A stretch of 64,000 nt of DNA. It comes from Marinobacter szutsaonensis. Its GTDB lineage: Bacteria; Pseudomonadota; Gammaproteobacteria; Pseudomonadales; Oleiphilaceae. The notes under the pieces were generated by a model that saw only the letters and a list, made by a program, of their open reading frames with translations, ran no database searches and was not told where the DNA came from. Positions 54,493 to 63,621 of the stretch are shown here, one piece after another. The position numbers and the translations under genes are program-made. Position 1 is the first letter of the stretch. Each line of letters starts with the position of its first letter. Where the stretch lies: assembly GCF_039523335.1 (NCBI RefSeq), contig NZ_BAAAFC010000004.1, positions 52,732-116,731 on the forward strand, read 5' to 3'.

Positions 54493-56406
54493 ATGGCCTC
54501 GAATCAGGACAGTAACCGCCCCCAGAACACCCGCGCCATCATGAGCTTCCTGCGGGAGCATGCACCTTTCTCCAGCATGGACGATGCCCATCTGGCCCAT
54601 TTTGCCGAGCATGCGACCCTGCGGTTCTTTGCCGATGGCGATGAGGTGCTCTCCCCGGATGACGGCATCGTCAAACGATTTTACGTGGTCAAACAGGGAC
54701 GGATCCGTGGCGAACGCCACAATGACAAAGAAGACCGGACCGAAACCACCTTTGAAATCAGCCGCGGCGAATGCTTTCCCCTGGCAGCACTGATCGGTGA
54801 ACGCCCGACTCGCACACTGCACCGGGCTGACGGCGACACCTTCTGCCTGAGCATCGAGCAGGATGCCTTTATTACCCTGTTTTCCGAGAGCGACCCGTTC
54901 CGCGACTTCTGTCTCAGGGGCGTCAGCAGCCTGCTTGATCAGGTGAACCAGCGCATCCAGTCCAACGCCATGGCGTCCATGGGGTCCAGCAATAGCCTGG
55001 ATACCCCGCTGGAGCGCTATGCCTTGCGCAACCCAATCGTCTGCTCTCCGGATCTACCGGTGCGCAAGGCCGTAGCACGCATGCACGAGAACAATGTCGG
55101 CAGCATCATTATTACCGACGACAACCGGCATCCGATCGGCATTTTCACCCTGCGTGACTTGCGCACCATGATCGCCGAGGAAAAGGGCCCCCTGGATACA
55201 CCGGTCCGCCAGGTGATGACAGCCGAGCCCTGCCGCCTGCCCGCCGGCGCAGACGCCTTTGAAGCTGCCATGCTGATGGCCGAGCACCATTTCGCCCACT
55301 TGTGTGTGGTTGACGATGAGCAACGCCTGATTGGCGTGGTCTCCGAGCGGGACCTGTTCGCGCTGCAGCGGGTGGATCTGGTCAACCTGGCCCGCACCAT
55401 AGGCACCGCTACCCATCTGCGCACCCTGGTAAGCCTGCGCAGCGACGTGTCCCGGCTGGTGGACGCCATGCTGGCTCATGGTGCCGATTCCGGCCAGGTG
55501 GTGAAGATCATCACCACCCTTAATGACGTCACCGTGCGCCGCGTACTGGAACTGAACCTGCAGAAGAACGATCCCGGCATCCCCTTCACCTGGCTGACCT
55601 TTGGTTCCGAGGGTCGACAGGAGCAAACCCTGCTCACCGACCAGGACAACGGCATCCTCTTCCGGACGCCAGAGGGGATGACCGAGGAGCAGGTTCGGGA
55701 GAAGCTCTTGCCCTTCGCCCAGACCGTTAACAAGGAGCTGGCCGAGTGCGGCTTCACCCTGTGCAAGGGCAACATCATGGCCAGCAACCCGAAGCTGTGC
55801 CTGAGCAACCGGGAATGGGATGACTGGTTCATCCGATTTATCGATGCCTCCACACCCCAGAACCTGGTGTACTCATCGATATTCCTGGACATGCGGGCGG
55901 TGTTCGGCCCAACCGAACCCTTGCATGAACTCCTGGAAAAGGTCCTGACACGAATCCGCAAGAACGCCCTGTTCCAGAAGATGCTGGCCGGCAACGCGCT
56001 GCAGCGCAAACCACCCCTGACCATGTTCCGCAATTTCCGTTACCTGAACGAGGAGAAGAAACACGCGCTGGATCTCAAACGTCAGGGTCTGGCGCCGTTT
56101 GTGGAATCGGTGCGGGTATTCGCCCTCGCCAATGGCGTGGAGACCGCCAATACCCTGGAACGGATGGAAGAACTGGCAAAGAAGGGTGTTTTCGACCCCA
56201 AGGATGCCAATGCCTGGAAAGAAGCCTACAGCCTCATCCAGGCCATTCGCATGCGCGCCCACCAGGAAATGCTGTCCCGTGGTGAGGAGCTGACCAACTA
56301 CATTGATCCGGATGACCTGAACCCGCTGGACCGGCGGATCCTGCGCGAGTCCTTCCGTCAGGCCCAACGACTCCAGCAGAAGCTGGAAGTCACCTATCAA
56401 CTCTGA
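54493..56406 (+). CDS. cyclic-nucleotide/CBS/DUF294 nucleotidyltransferase-like protein
   Basis: A 637-residue signalling protein with four parts: a cNMP-binding-like domain (about 15-140), paired CBS domains (about 170-300; IGIFTLRDL and LIGVVSERDL), a nucleotidyltransferase-like core with GSEGRQEQ at 371-378 and metal Asp383/Asp385 (TDQDNG), and the DUF294 C-terminal helices. GlnD-like motifs suggest transfer of a nucleotide to a protein, unproven. The start is ATG 54493; the frame reads upstream but lacks conservation. It is 12 bases before the exonuclease. Confidence 0.9.
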   Translation: MASNQDSNRPQNTRAIMSFLREHAPFSSMDDAHLAHFAEHATLRFFADGDEVLSPDDGIVKRFYVVKQGRIRGERHNDKEDRTETTFEISRGECFPLAALIGERPTRTLHRADGDTFCLSIEQDAFITLFSESDPFRDFCLRGVSSLLDQVNQRIQSNAMASMGSSNSLDTPLERYALRNPIVCSPDLPVRKAVARMHENNVGSIIITDDNRHPIGIFTLRDLRTMIAEEKGPLDTPVRQVMTAEPCRLPAGADAFEAAMLMAEHHFAHLCVVDDEQRLIGVVSERDLFALQRVDLVNLARTIGTATHLRTLVSLRSDVSRLVDAMLAHGADSGQVVKIITTLNDVTVRRVLELNLQKNDPGIPFTWLTFGSEGRQEQTLLTDQDNGILFRTPEGMTEEQVREKLLPFAQTVNKELAECGFTLCKGNIMASNPKLCLSNREWDDWFIRFIDASTPQNLVYSSIFLDMRAVFGPTEPLHELLEKVLTRIRKNALFQKMLAGNALQRKPPLTMFRNFRYLNEEKKHALDLKRQGLAPFVESVRVFALANGVETANTLERMEELAKKGVFDPKDANAWKEAYSLIQAIRMRAHQEMLSRGEELTNYIDPDDLNPLDRRILRESFRQAQRLQQKLEVTYQL

Positions 56407-56418
56407 GAGCCGGACAGG

Positions 56419-57126
56419 ATGCTGGACTACATCAAACAATGGCTGGAGCGGCGCCGGGCTGGCCAGATCGGCGAGCACGACCGGGAAAACCTCCCGACCC
56501 CGAAAAGTGCCGGTGACCAACTGCTTTCCGACTGCCGGCTCATCGTACTCGACCTCGAAACCACCGGTCTTAACGCAGCCAGGGACGAGGTGATCGCCAT
56601 TGGCGCGGTGGCCATCAGTGGTGGCGTGATCCACCTGGATGACCAGTTCGACCTGATTCTCAGGCGGCCCGAACTGGATATCAGCGAAACGGTCCTGATT
56701 CATGGCATCGGGCCGGAAGCCCTGACCCAGGGCCACGAAACCGAAGATGCCCTGCTGTACCTGCTCGAATGGATGAACGGGGATCCGGTGCTTGCCTACC
56801 ACTCGGCGTTCGACCAGAAATTCCTGGAAAAAACGCTCAAGGCCCAGCTTGGCTATACCCAGCCACACCTGTGGATCGATGTGGCCGACCTGCTACCGGC
56901 ATTTTTCCCGGACGCCAAAACCGGTGGCAAGCGCCTGGACAACTGGGCAGATTTCTTCGGGCTTGAGGTGAGCGAACGCCATCATGCGGCTGCCGATGCT
57001 CTGGCCACTGCCGAACTCACCCTGGTGGCGCTGAACAAAGCCCGGAAGGAAGATGTAAAAACCCTGAAAAATTTGAATGACAAACTCCGATATCAACGGA
57101 GATTGCAAAACATGCACCGTTTTTGA
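56419..57126 (+). CDS. DEDDh 3'-5' exonuclease (DnaQ-like)
   Basis: RNase T/DnaQ-fold nuclease, 235 residues, with Exo I Asp45 and Glu47 in LDLETTG, Exo II Asp in AYHSAFDQKFLE, and Exo III His/Asp in RHHAAADALATAEL. It is cotranscribed with the DUF294 protein. It is unlikely to be the replicative epsilon subunit: the clamp-binding motif is not evident and this pairing is seen beside acetate-type permeases in Pseudomonas. The natural substrate is unknown. Confidence 0.92.
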   Translation: MLDYIKQWLERRRAGQIGEHDRENLPTPKSAGDQLLSDCRLIVLDLETTGLNAARDEVIAIGAVAISGGVIHLDDQFDLILRRPELDISETVLIHGIGPEALTQGHETEDALLYLLEWMNGDPVLAYHSAFDQKFLEKTLKAQLGYTQPHLWIDVADLLPAFFPDAKTGGKRLDNWADFFGLEVSERHHAAADALATAELTLVALNKARKEDVKTLKNLNDKLRYQRRLQNMHRF

Positions 57127-57336
57127 GGGAGGGCAAAACCGCTTCACAAAATTGACCAATCCCAAGGCAAATTACTGAGAATTAGACCTTTTGCCAATAT
57201 CTATATGTTGGTTGACCAGTAAAGTCATTAGGGACAACAGTCGGAGAAGTACTTATATGAATAATAAATTCTCTAACCGAAATACCTCACCAAAAATCCA
57301 TCCAACCTCCACAACAACAACACAGGAGTGAATCCT
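57127..57336 (+). promoter_or_regulatory. AT-rich upstream region of the DUF4212-symporter operon
   Basis: A 210-base AT-rich interval, compositionally distinct from its neighbours, between the exonuclease stop and DUF4212. It holds the RBS (AGGAG at 57324-57328) and two TTGACC/TTGACCA-like sequences near 57157 and 57211. No definite promoter or terminator was resolved. Confidence 0.5.
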
Positions 57337-57600
57337 ATGTCAGGTCATAGCTACGACGCTGAAAACTACTGGAAGGCGAACCTCCGCCTGATATTCGGGA
57401 GCCTGATTGTCTGGGCCCTGGTATCTTATGGCTGCGCCATCCTGCTTCGTCCGATGCTGGCGGGCATTCCCGTTGGCGGAACCGACCTGGGCTTCTGGTT
57501 CGCCCAGCAGGGCTCCATCCTTACCTTTATCGCTCTGATCTTCCACTACGCGTGGCGCATGAACAAGATCGACGAAAAATTCGGCGTACACGAGGAGTAA
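57337..57600 (+). CDS. DUF4212 small membrane protein, symporter partner
   Basis: An 87-residue two-helix membrane protein (hydrophobic at about 18-38 and 52-70, with NYWKANLRLIF and FHYAWRMNKIDEKFGVHEE ends). DUF4212 proteins occur immediately before VC_2705-type sodium:solute symporters and probably form a small subunit. ATG 57337 has GGAG eight bases upstream and is preferred over the GTG at 57328. It ends six bases before the symporter. Confidence 0.92.
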   Translation: MSGHSYDAENYWKANLRLIFGSLIVWALVSYGCAILLRPMLAGIPVGGTDLGFWFAQQGSILTFIALIFHYAWRMNKIDEKFGVHEE

Positions 57601-57606
57601 GGACGA

Positions 57607-59373
57607 ATGAGCCAATTTGCAATCAACATCATTTTCGTAGGGGGCTCTTTCCTCCTCTATATCCTGATTGCTATCTGGGCGAAAGCCGGTAGCACCAAGG
57701 ACTTCTACGTTGCCGGTGGCGGCGTTCACCCGGTCACCAACGGTATGGCGATCGGTGCAGACTGGATGTCAGCGGCATCCTTCATCTCCATGGCGGGTCT
57801 GATTGCCGCCGGTGGTTACGCCAACTCCACCTTCCTCATGGGCTGGACCGGTGGTTACGTGCTGCTGGCCATGCTGCTGGCTCCGTACCTGCGGAAGTTC
57901 GGCAAGTTCACGGTTCCGGAGTTCATCGGCGACCGCTTCTACAGCAAGAATGCCCGCCTGGTGGCGGTTATCTGCCTGATCGTCGCATCCGTGACCTACG
58001 TAATCGGTCAGATGGCCGGTGCCGGTGTTGCCTTCTCCCGCTTCCTGGAAGTTGACGCGACCCTGGGTCTGATCATCGCCGCGGTTGTGGTATTCATGTA
58101 CGCCGTTATGGGTGGCATGAAGGGCATCACCTACACCCAGGTTGCCCAGTACTGCGTACTGATCATCGCCTACACCATCCCGGCGGTATTCATCTCCCTG
58201 CAGCTGACCGGCAACCCGCTGCCGCCGCTGGGTCTGTTCTCAACCCACACTGACTCCGGCCTGCCGATTCTGGAGAAACTGAACCAGGTCATCACCGACC
58301 TCGGCTTCAACTCCTACACTGCCGACATCGACAACAAGCTGAACATGGTTCTGTTCACCCTGTCCCTGATGATCGGTACTGCTGGTCTGCCGCACGTTAT
58401 CATCCGGTTCTTCACCGTTCCCAAGGTAGCTGACGCACGCTGGTCCGCCGGCTGGGCCCTGGTCTTCATCGCCCTGCTGTACCTGACTGCTCCGGCCGTT
58501 GCTTCCATGGCTCGCCTGAACCTGATGACCACCATCTACCCGGATGGCACTGACGCGGCTCCGATCCTGTACGAAGAGCGTCCGAACTGGGTCAAGGAGT
58601 GGGAAGTCACCGGTCTTATCCAGTTTGAGGACAAGAACAACGACGGCCGTATCCAGCACTACAACGCCAGCGAGTCCTTCCAGTCTGAAGCGGACGCGCG
58701 TGGCTGGGCTGGCAACGAGCTGACCGTTAACCGGGATATCCTGGTACTGGCCAACCCGGAAATCGCCAACCTGCCCGGCTGGGTAATCGGCCTGATTGCC
58801 GCCGGGGGTCTGGCAGCCGCACTGTCCACAGCGGCAGGTCTGTTGCTGGCGATCTCCTCTGCGGTGAGTCACGACCTGATCAAGGGTTCCATTAACCCGA
58901 ACATCACGGAGAAAGGCGAACTGCTGGCAGCCCGGATCTCCATGGCTGTGGCAATCGTGGTGGCCACCTGGCTTGGCGCAAACCCACCGGGCTTCGCGGC
59001 ACAGGTAGTAGCTCTGGCGTTCGGTATCGCCGCAGCCTCCCTGTTCCCGGCGCTGATGATGGGTATCTTCTCCAAGCGCGTAAACAACGTTGGTGCTATC
59101 GCCGGTATGCTGTCCGGTCTGGCCTTCACCCTGATCTACATCTTCGTGTACAAGGGCTGGCTGTTCATCCCGGGCACCAACAACCTGCCGGATACCCCTG
59201 AGAACTGGGTACTGGGCATCTCCCCGCTGTCCATCGGTGCGGTTGGTGCAATCGTCAACTTTGCGGTAGCCTTCGTTGTATCCAACGCAACTGAAGAACC
59301 GCCCGTTGAGATTCAGGAGCTGGTTGAAAGCGTCCGTTACCCGCGTGGTGCCGGTCAGGCTCAAGACCACTAA
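57607..59373 (+). CDS. sodium:solute symporter, VC_2705 subfamily (acetate-type permease)
   Basis: A 588-residue SSS-family permease with about 13 helices, related to ActP. Family parts include GGGVHPVTNGMAIGADWMSAASFISMAG and VPEFIGDRFYSK. Between helices there is a hydrophilic insert (about residues 300-385) with DKNNDGRI at 342-349, an EF-hand-like loop. Context with DUF4212, the sensor kinase and DUF294/exonuclease suggests short-chain carboxylate, probably acetate or pyruvate uptake. The substrate is inferred, so no symbol is assigned. Confidence 0.92.
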   Translation: MSQFAINIIFVGGSFLLYILIAIWAKAGSTKDFYVAGGGVHPVTNGMAIGADWMSAASFISMAGLIAAGGYANSTFLMGWTGGYVLLAMLLAPYLRKFGKFTVPEFIGDRFYSKNARLVAVICLIVASVTYVIGQMAGAGVAFSRFLEVDATLGLIIAAVVVFMYAVMGGMKGITYTQVAQYCVLIIAYTIPAVFISLQLTGNPLPPLGLFSTHTDSGLPILEKLNQVITDLGFNSYTADIDNKLNMVLFTLSLMIGTAGLPHVIIRFFTVPKVADARWSAGWALVFIALLYLTAPAVASMARLNLMTTIYPDGTDAAPILYEERPNWVKEWEVTGLIQFEDKNNDGRIQHYNASESFQSEADARGWAGNELTVNRDILVLANPEIANLPGWVIGLIAAGGLAAALSTAAGLLLAISSAVSHDLIKGSINPNITEKGELLAARISMAVAIVVATWLGANPPGFAAQVVALAFGIAAASLFPALMMGIFSKRVNNVGAIAGMLSGLAFTLIYIFVYKGWLFIPGTNNLPDTPENWVLGISPLSIGAVGAIVNFAVAFVVSNATEEPPVEIQELVESVRYPRGAGQAQDH

Positions 59374-59382
59374 GCAACAACT

Positions 59383-59457
59383 CAACCTGATTCATTCTAT
59401 GAATTGACAGGTTGAACCTGAACGGGCTTCCTCATCGAGGGAGCCCGTTCTTTTTTT
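59383..59457 (+). terminator. tandem hairpins ending in an intrinsic terminator after the symporter
   Basis: Two hairpins: an imperfect one at 59383-59414 (CAACCTG...CAGGTTG) and GAACGGGCTTCCTC / GAGGGAGCCCGTTC at 59420-59450 followed by seven Ts (59451-59457). The T-run touches the RBS of the next gene. Confidence 0.85.
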
Positions 59458-59471
59458 GAGGAAGTAGATTT

Positions 59472-59978
59472 ATGTTCTGGACCTTTATCGCCACTGTCTT
59501 TTGCGGCCTCGGCGCGGCCGGTATTGCCCTGGGTATCCGCGCCCTGACCCGCAACAAGGCTCCCCGCTGGCTCATCCCGGTATTTGCCGGCGCCGGCATG
59601 CTCGGCTATCTCATCTATGGCGAGTACACCTGGTACGATCACAAGCAAACCCTGCTGCCCGAAGAGGCCGTGGTTGTCGGTACCGAAAGTGACGGCATTC
59701 TCTGGCGCCCGTGGACGTTTGTGTTCCCCTATGTCACCGCGTTCTCCACCGTGGATGTGGAGAGCATCAGTCGCGACACCGACAACCCGAACATCGTGCG
59801 CTTTACCCTGTACCGTTTCGAACAAAAGATGACTGATGCAGTCTCCCATCGGGTGCATATCATCAACTGCGAAAGCCGTGAGCTGGTCCCGCTGGGCGCT
59901 GACGGAACACCCCGGGTGGACAACATGAAGGTCCTTGAATCGGGCAACCCGCTGTTTCAGACCGTCTGCGTCGACTGA
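59472..59978 (+). CDS. small membrane protein upstream of the sensor kinase
   Basis: A 168-residue protein, not assigned to a known family. It has two N-terminal hydrophobic helices (about 2-22 and 33-50) followed by a polar region with YGEYTWYDHKQTLLPEEAVVV and a Cys-containing C-terminal part. The start ATG has GAGGAAG directly after the terminator T-run. The sensor kinase starts 51 bases later. It may modulate the sensor or the symporter, but that is only a guess from position. Confidence 0.8.
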   Translation: MFWTFIATVFCGLGAAGIALGIRALTRNKAPRWLIPVFAGAGMLGYLIYGEYTWYDHKQTLLPEEAVVVGTESDGILWRPWTFVFPYVTAFSTVDVESISRDTDNPNIVRFTLYRFEQKMTDAVSHRVHIINCESRELVPLGADGTPRVDNMKVLESGNPLFQTVCVD

Positions 59979-60029
59979 CCGGAGGTTTGAAACGGAGATT
60001 CCAAGCTGATTTAACGAGAAGAGCGTTTC

Positions 60030-63000
60030 ATGATTAGCGCCTGGCTGCTGGTATTAATCTCGATTACCTACATTTCCATCCTGTTTGTCATCGCCTGGGC
60101 CGGTGACAGGCACCCGGGACTGTACCGAAAACGCCTGGCGCGAACCCACATCTACGCCCTTTCCCTCGCGGTCTACTTCACCTCCTGGACGTTCTATGGT
60201 GCTGTCGGCCGCGCCACCCAGGAGGGACTGGGTTTCCTGCCGATCTATCTCGGCCCGTTGCTGGTGTTCATCTTCGGAGCTCCTCTGCTCCGGCGCATCA
60301 TTTACATCAGCAAGCGCAACAACAGCACCTCGATCGCAGACTTCATTGCCTCTCGGTACGGCAAATCCCAGCTTCTGGCGGCCATGATCGCCACCTTTGC
60401 CCTGATCGGCAGCGTGCCCTATATCGCGCTCCAGCTGAAAGCCATCGCCATGGGCTTCAACGTGCTGTCCGAGAGCGGCACCGGCTACCAGGAGCTCAGC
60501 TCCGCTGCCTGGAACGATTCGGCCTGGTACATCACCCTGGCCCTTGCGGTTTTTACCGTGCTGTTCGGTACCCGGCACCTGGAATCCACCGAACATCACC
60601 GGGGCATGATTCAGGCAGTCGCATTCGAATCCCTGATCAAATTGATAGCGTTCGTTGCCGTCGGTCTGTTTGTAGGATTCGGCCTGTACAACGGTTTCGG
60701 CGACCTGTTTGACCAGGTCCGGACAGCGGATCTTGCCGGTGCGCTGACCACCGACGGACTGGAGGCGCCAGCCTTCATCACCCAGACCCTGGTGGCAATG
60801 CTGGCGATTATCTGCCTGCCCCGGCAATTTCATGTGATGGTGGTGGAAAACACCGACCACCGGGACTTTGAAGTGGCACGCTGGGCGATGCCGATCTACC
60901 TGGTCGTTGCCAGTGCGTTCGTCCTGCCCATCGCCGCCGCCGGTCTGCTTTCGCCGGATCCCATCATGGGCAATCCGGACATCCTGATCCTGCAGCTGCC
61001 TATCTTTGCCGGCGAAGAGTGGCTGGCGATACTCGTCTTCCTCGGCGGTGGTTCGGCAGCGGCGGCGATGGTGATTGTCTGCTCGGTCGCCATTGCCACC
61101 ATGGTCAGTAACGAGATCATCATGCCGGCGCTGCTGAAGTTCTTCCGCCCCGGCATGAACCGGCGCACGGACCTCAGCTACCTGCTGCTCAGCATCCGCC
61201 GTGTCGCCATCTTCGTGGTTCTGTTGACCTCCTACGGTTTTTACCGGATGGCCGGCGAGGACTACAGCCTGACCGCCTTCGGCTTGCTGTCCTTCGCTGC
61301 GGCGGCCCAGTTCGGCCCGGCACTGGTGGGCGGCATTATCTGGCGCCGGGGCAATTACATGGGCGCGGTCTGGGGCCTGGCCCTGGGCTTCCTGATGTGG
61401 TGCTACACCCTGCTGCTGCCGGCACTGGCGACCACCGGCTGGATTGCCGACAGCCTCATCAACCATGGTCTCTGGGGCCTGGGATGGACCCGACCCACGG
61501 CCCTGTTCGGTTCGGACCTTGACCAGACCAGCCACGGCATCATCTGGAGTCTCGGGATCAACACCGTGACCTATATCGTGCTGTCCATGCTGACCCGTCA
61601 GCGGGTGCGCGAGAAGATCCAGATCGCCTCGTTTTTCCACGACCCCCAACCCAAGGCGGAGACCGCCCATCACCAGAGCTGGCAGGGGGAGATCCTGATC
61701 TCGGACCTGCAGGCGCTGACTGACCGCTTCATGGGCGAGGAGCGCTCCGAAACCATCTTCCGGAACTACGAGCGGCGTAACGCCATTCGTCTGCATCCGC
61801 ACAGGCCGGCCTCAACGCACCTGATGAAGTACATCGAGCGGCAACTGGCTTCGGTGATTGGCGCTTCCACCGCCCGCGTGGTGCTGGAATCCACCCTCAC
61901 CGGCCGGGACATGCAGATCGAGGATGTGGTCAGCATTGTCGATGAGGCGTCCCAGGCGATGACGTTCAGCCGGGAGCTGCTGCAATCGGCCATCGAGAAC
62001 ATAAGCCTCGGGGTCTCGGTAGTGAATCACCAGCAGCAACTGGTGGTCTGGAACCACCGCTACCTTGAGCTGTTCAATTACCCCAAGGGTTTTGTTCGGG
62101 TTGGCCGCCCGGTGGAAGACCTGATGCGCTACAACCTCACCAACGCCAATCATTCCGCCCGACGCATCGATGAGATCATTGCCGACCGCTGTAACAGCAT
62201 GCGCGAAGGCAAGCCGATGTCTTACGAACGCCAACGCCCCGATGGCACGGTGCTCCGGATCGACGGCAGTCCCATTCCCGGTGGCGGCTACGTGACCACC
62301 TTCCAGGACATCACCGCCATGCGCCGCACCGAACAGGCGCTGAAAGAGACCAATATCTACCTGGAACAACGGGTCAAGGAACGTACCCAAGAGCTGCAGG
62401 TCATCAACGAGCAGATGCTCAAGGCCAAATCCGTGGCCGAGCAGGCCAACCAGAGCAAGACCCGGTTCCTGGCCTCTGCTAGCCACGACCTGCTGCAACC
62501 GCTCAATGCCGCCCGTCTGTTCACCTCTGCCCTTGCCGGAAAGGCGAATGATGGCGAAACGAGGGAGTTGGTGGAGCATATCGACAGCTCCCTGGGTGCA
62601 GCGGAAGAAATCATCAGTACCCTGCTCGACATCTCCAAGCTGGATGCCGGGGCTCTGGAGCCGGATATCGGCGTGTTCCCGGTCAACGAACTGTTACGCC
62701 ATCTTGCGACCGACTTCACCGCCATCGCCAAGGAGCAGGGGCTGGAGCTGCATGTGGTGCCCAGCACCGCCTGGGTAAGGTCTGACGCCAAACTGCTGCG
62801 GCGGGTGGTCCAGAACTTCCTGTCGAATGCCATCCGGTACACACCGAGCGGCAAGATCCTGATGGGGTGCCGGCGACTGAAGGGGTACCTGCGGATCGAG
62901 GTGTGGGATACCGGCCCCGGTATTCCGGAGGACCAGCTGGCCCACATCTTTGAGGAATTTCGGCGTTTCCAGCATGGACGTGACAAGAAAGGCCTCGGGC

Positions 63001-63545
63001 TGGGACTGGCGATCGTCGACCGGATCAGCGGCATGCTCAACCATCCGGTCAGTGTCCATTCGATACAGGGCCGGGGTAGCGTGTTCGGAATCACTGTGCC
63101 TTTGGCTGCTCCGGAACAGACTCAGCAAAGCGCCAAGCCCTCCTCCGGGTCCAGACGGGTCTCAAGCCTGGGAGGCCTGCAAGTACTGTGTATCGACAAT
63201 GATCCGACCATTCTTCAGGGCATGGCTGCGTTGCTTGGGAACTGGCAGTGCGACGTGACCTCAGCGGAGAGCCTTGAGGATGCGCTGGAGAAGCTCGATG
63301 GCCGGCAGCCGGATATCATTCTTGCCGATTACCAGCTGGATGATAACCGCAATGGTCTGGATGCCATGGACAGCCTCAGAGCGGCTATCAGCGACGATAT
63401 TCCCGGGATTCTGATTACCGGGTATATGGCCCCTGAAGTTCGGGAGGATGCCATCGAAAGGGGCTACCAGATTCTCTACAAGCCGGTGAAGCCTGCGGCC
63501 CTGCGGGCGATGGTGAACAAGCAGTTGAAGCAGAAGCGGGGGTGA
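60030..63545 (+). CDS. CrbS/MxtR-like hybrid sensor kinase with an SSS transporter domain
   Basis: A 1171-residue membrane sensor. Residues about 1-510 are a sodium:solute symporter domain with 12-13 helices; then a linker, a PAS domain (about 650-770), a coiled coil (LEQRVKERTQELQVI), HisKA with His819 in ASASHDLLQPLN, HATPase (NFLSNAIRYTPSGKI, DTGPGIPEDQL, KGLGLGLAIVDRI), and a receiver domain with phospho-acceptor Asp1100 (IILADYQ). CrbS/MxtR kinases control acs/acetate genes through a LuxR-type regulator, which is not in the window. It is adjacent to the symporter, supporting a two-carbon-source role. Confidence 0.93.
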   Translation: MISAWLLVLISITYISILFVIAWAGDRHPGLYRKRLARTHIYALSLAVYFTSWTFYGAVGRATQEGLGFLPIYLGPLLVFIFGAPLLRRIIYISKRNNSTSIADFIASRYGKSQLLAAMIATFALIGSVPYIALQLKAIAMGFNVLSESGTGYQELSSAAWNDSAWYITLALAVFTVLFGTRHLESTEHHRGMIQAVAFESLIKLIAFVAVGLFVGFGLYNGFGDLFDQVRTADLAGALTTDGLEAPAFITQTLVAMLAIICLPRQFHVMVVENTDHRDFEVARWAMPIYLVVASAFVLPIAAAGLLSPDPIMGNPDILILQLPIFAGEEWLAILVFLGGGSAAAAMVIVCSVAIATMVSNEIIMPALLKFFRPGMNRRTDLSYLLLSIRRVAIFVVLLTSYGFYRMAGEDYSLTAFGLLSFAAAAQFGPALVGGIIWRRGNYMGAVWGLALGFLMWCYTLLLPALATTGWIADSLINHGLWGLGWTRPTALFGSDLDQTSHGIIWSLGINTVTYIVLSMLTRQRVREKIQIASFFHDPQPKAETAHHQSWQGEILISDLQALTDRFMGEERSETIFRNYERRNAIRLHPHRPASTHLMKYIERQLASVIGASTARVVLESTLTGRDMQIEDVVSIVDEASQAMTFSRELLQSAIENISLGVSVVNHQQQLVVWNHRYLELFNYPKGFVRVGRPVEDLMRYNLTNANHSARRIDEIIADRCNSMREGKPMSYERQRPDGTVLRIDGSPIPGGGYVTTFQDITAMRRTEQALKETNIYLEQRVKERTQELQVINEQMLKAKSVAEQANQSKTRFLASASHDLLQPLNAARLFTSALAGKANDGETRELVEHIDSSLGAAEEIISTLLDISKLDAGALEPDIGVFPVNELLRHLATDFTAIAKEQGLELHVVPSTAWVRSDAKLLRRVVQNFLSNAIRYTPSGKILMGCRRLKGYLRIEVWDTGPGIPEDQLAHIFEEFRRFQHGRDKKGLGLGLAIVDRISGMLNHPVSVHSIQGRGSVFGITVPLAAPEQTQQSAKPSSGSRRVSSLGGLQVLCIDNDPTILQGMAALLGNWQCDVTSAESLEDALEKLDGRQPDIILADYQLDDNRNGLDAMDSLRAAISDDIPGILITGYMAPEVREDAIERGYQILYKPVKPAALRAMVNKQLKQKRG

Positions 63546-63584
63546 TGGGCAGCTCTCCTCTTAGCTGGTTTGTGGCGTGCATAG

Positions 63585-63620
63585 AAAACCCCGGTGCCTG
63601 TTGGGCCCGGGGTTTTCTTT
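63585..63620 (+). terminator. sensor-kinase intrinsic terminator
   Basis: Stem AAAACCCCGG / CCGGGGTTTT (63585-63594 with 63607-63616) and a T-rich tail, 39 bases after the kinase stop. Confidence 0.88.
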
Positions 63621-63621
63621 T

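Noticed and set aside
56419-57126. Calling the exonuclease dnaQ
   Set aside because: It has the DEDDh motifs but lies away from rnhA and lacks a visible clamp-binding motif; context is with DUF294.
60054-61802. A 582-codon open frame on the minus strand opposite the sensor kinase
   Set aside because: It is the antisense shadow of a GC-rich gene; its translation lacks any recognisable motif and is rich in Gln/Gly/His/Asp, as such shadows are.
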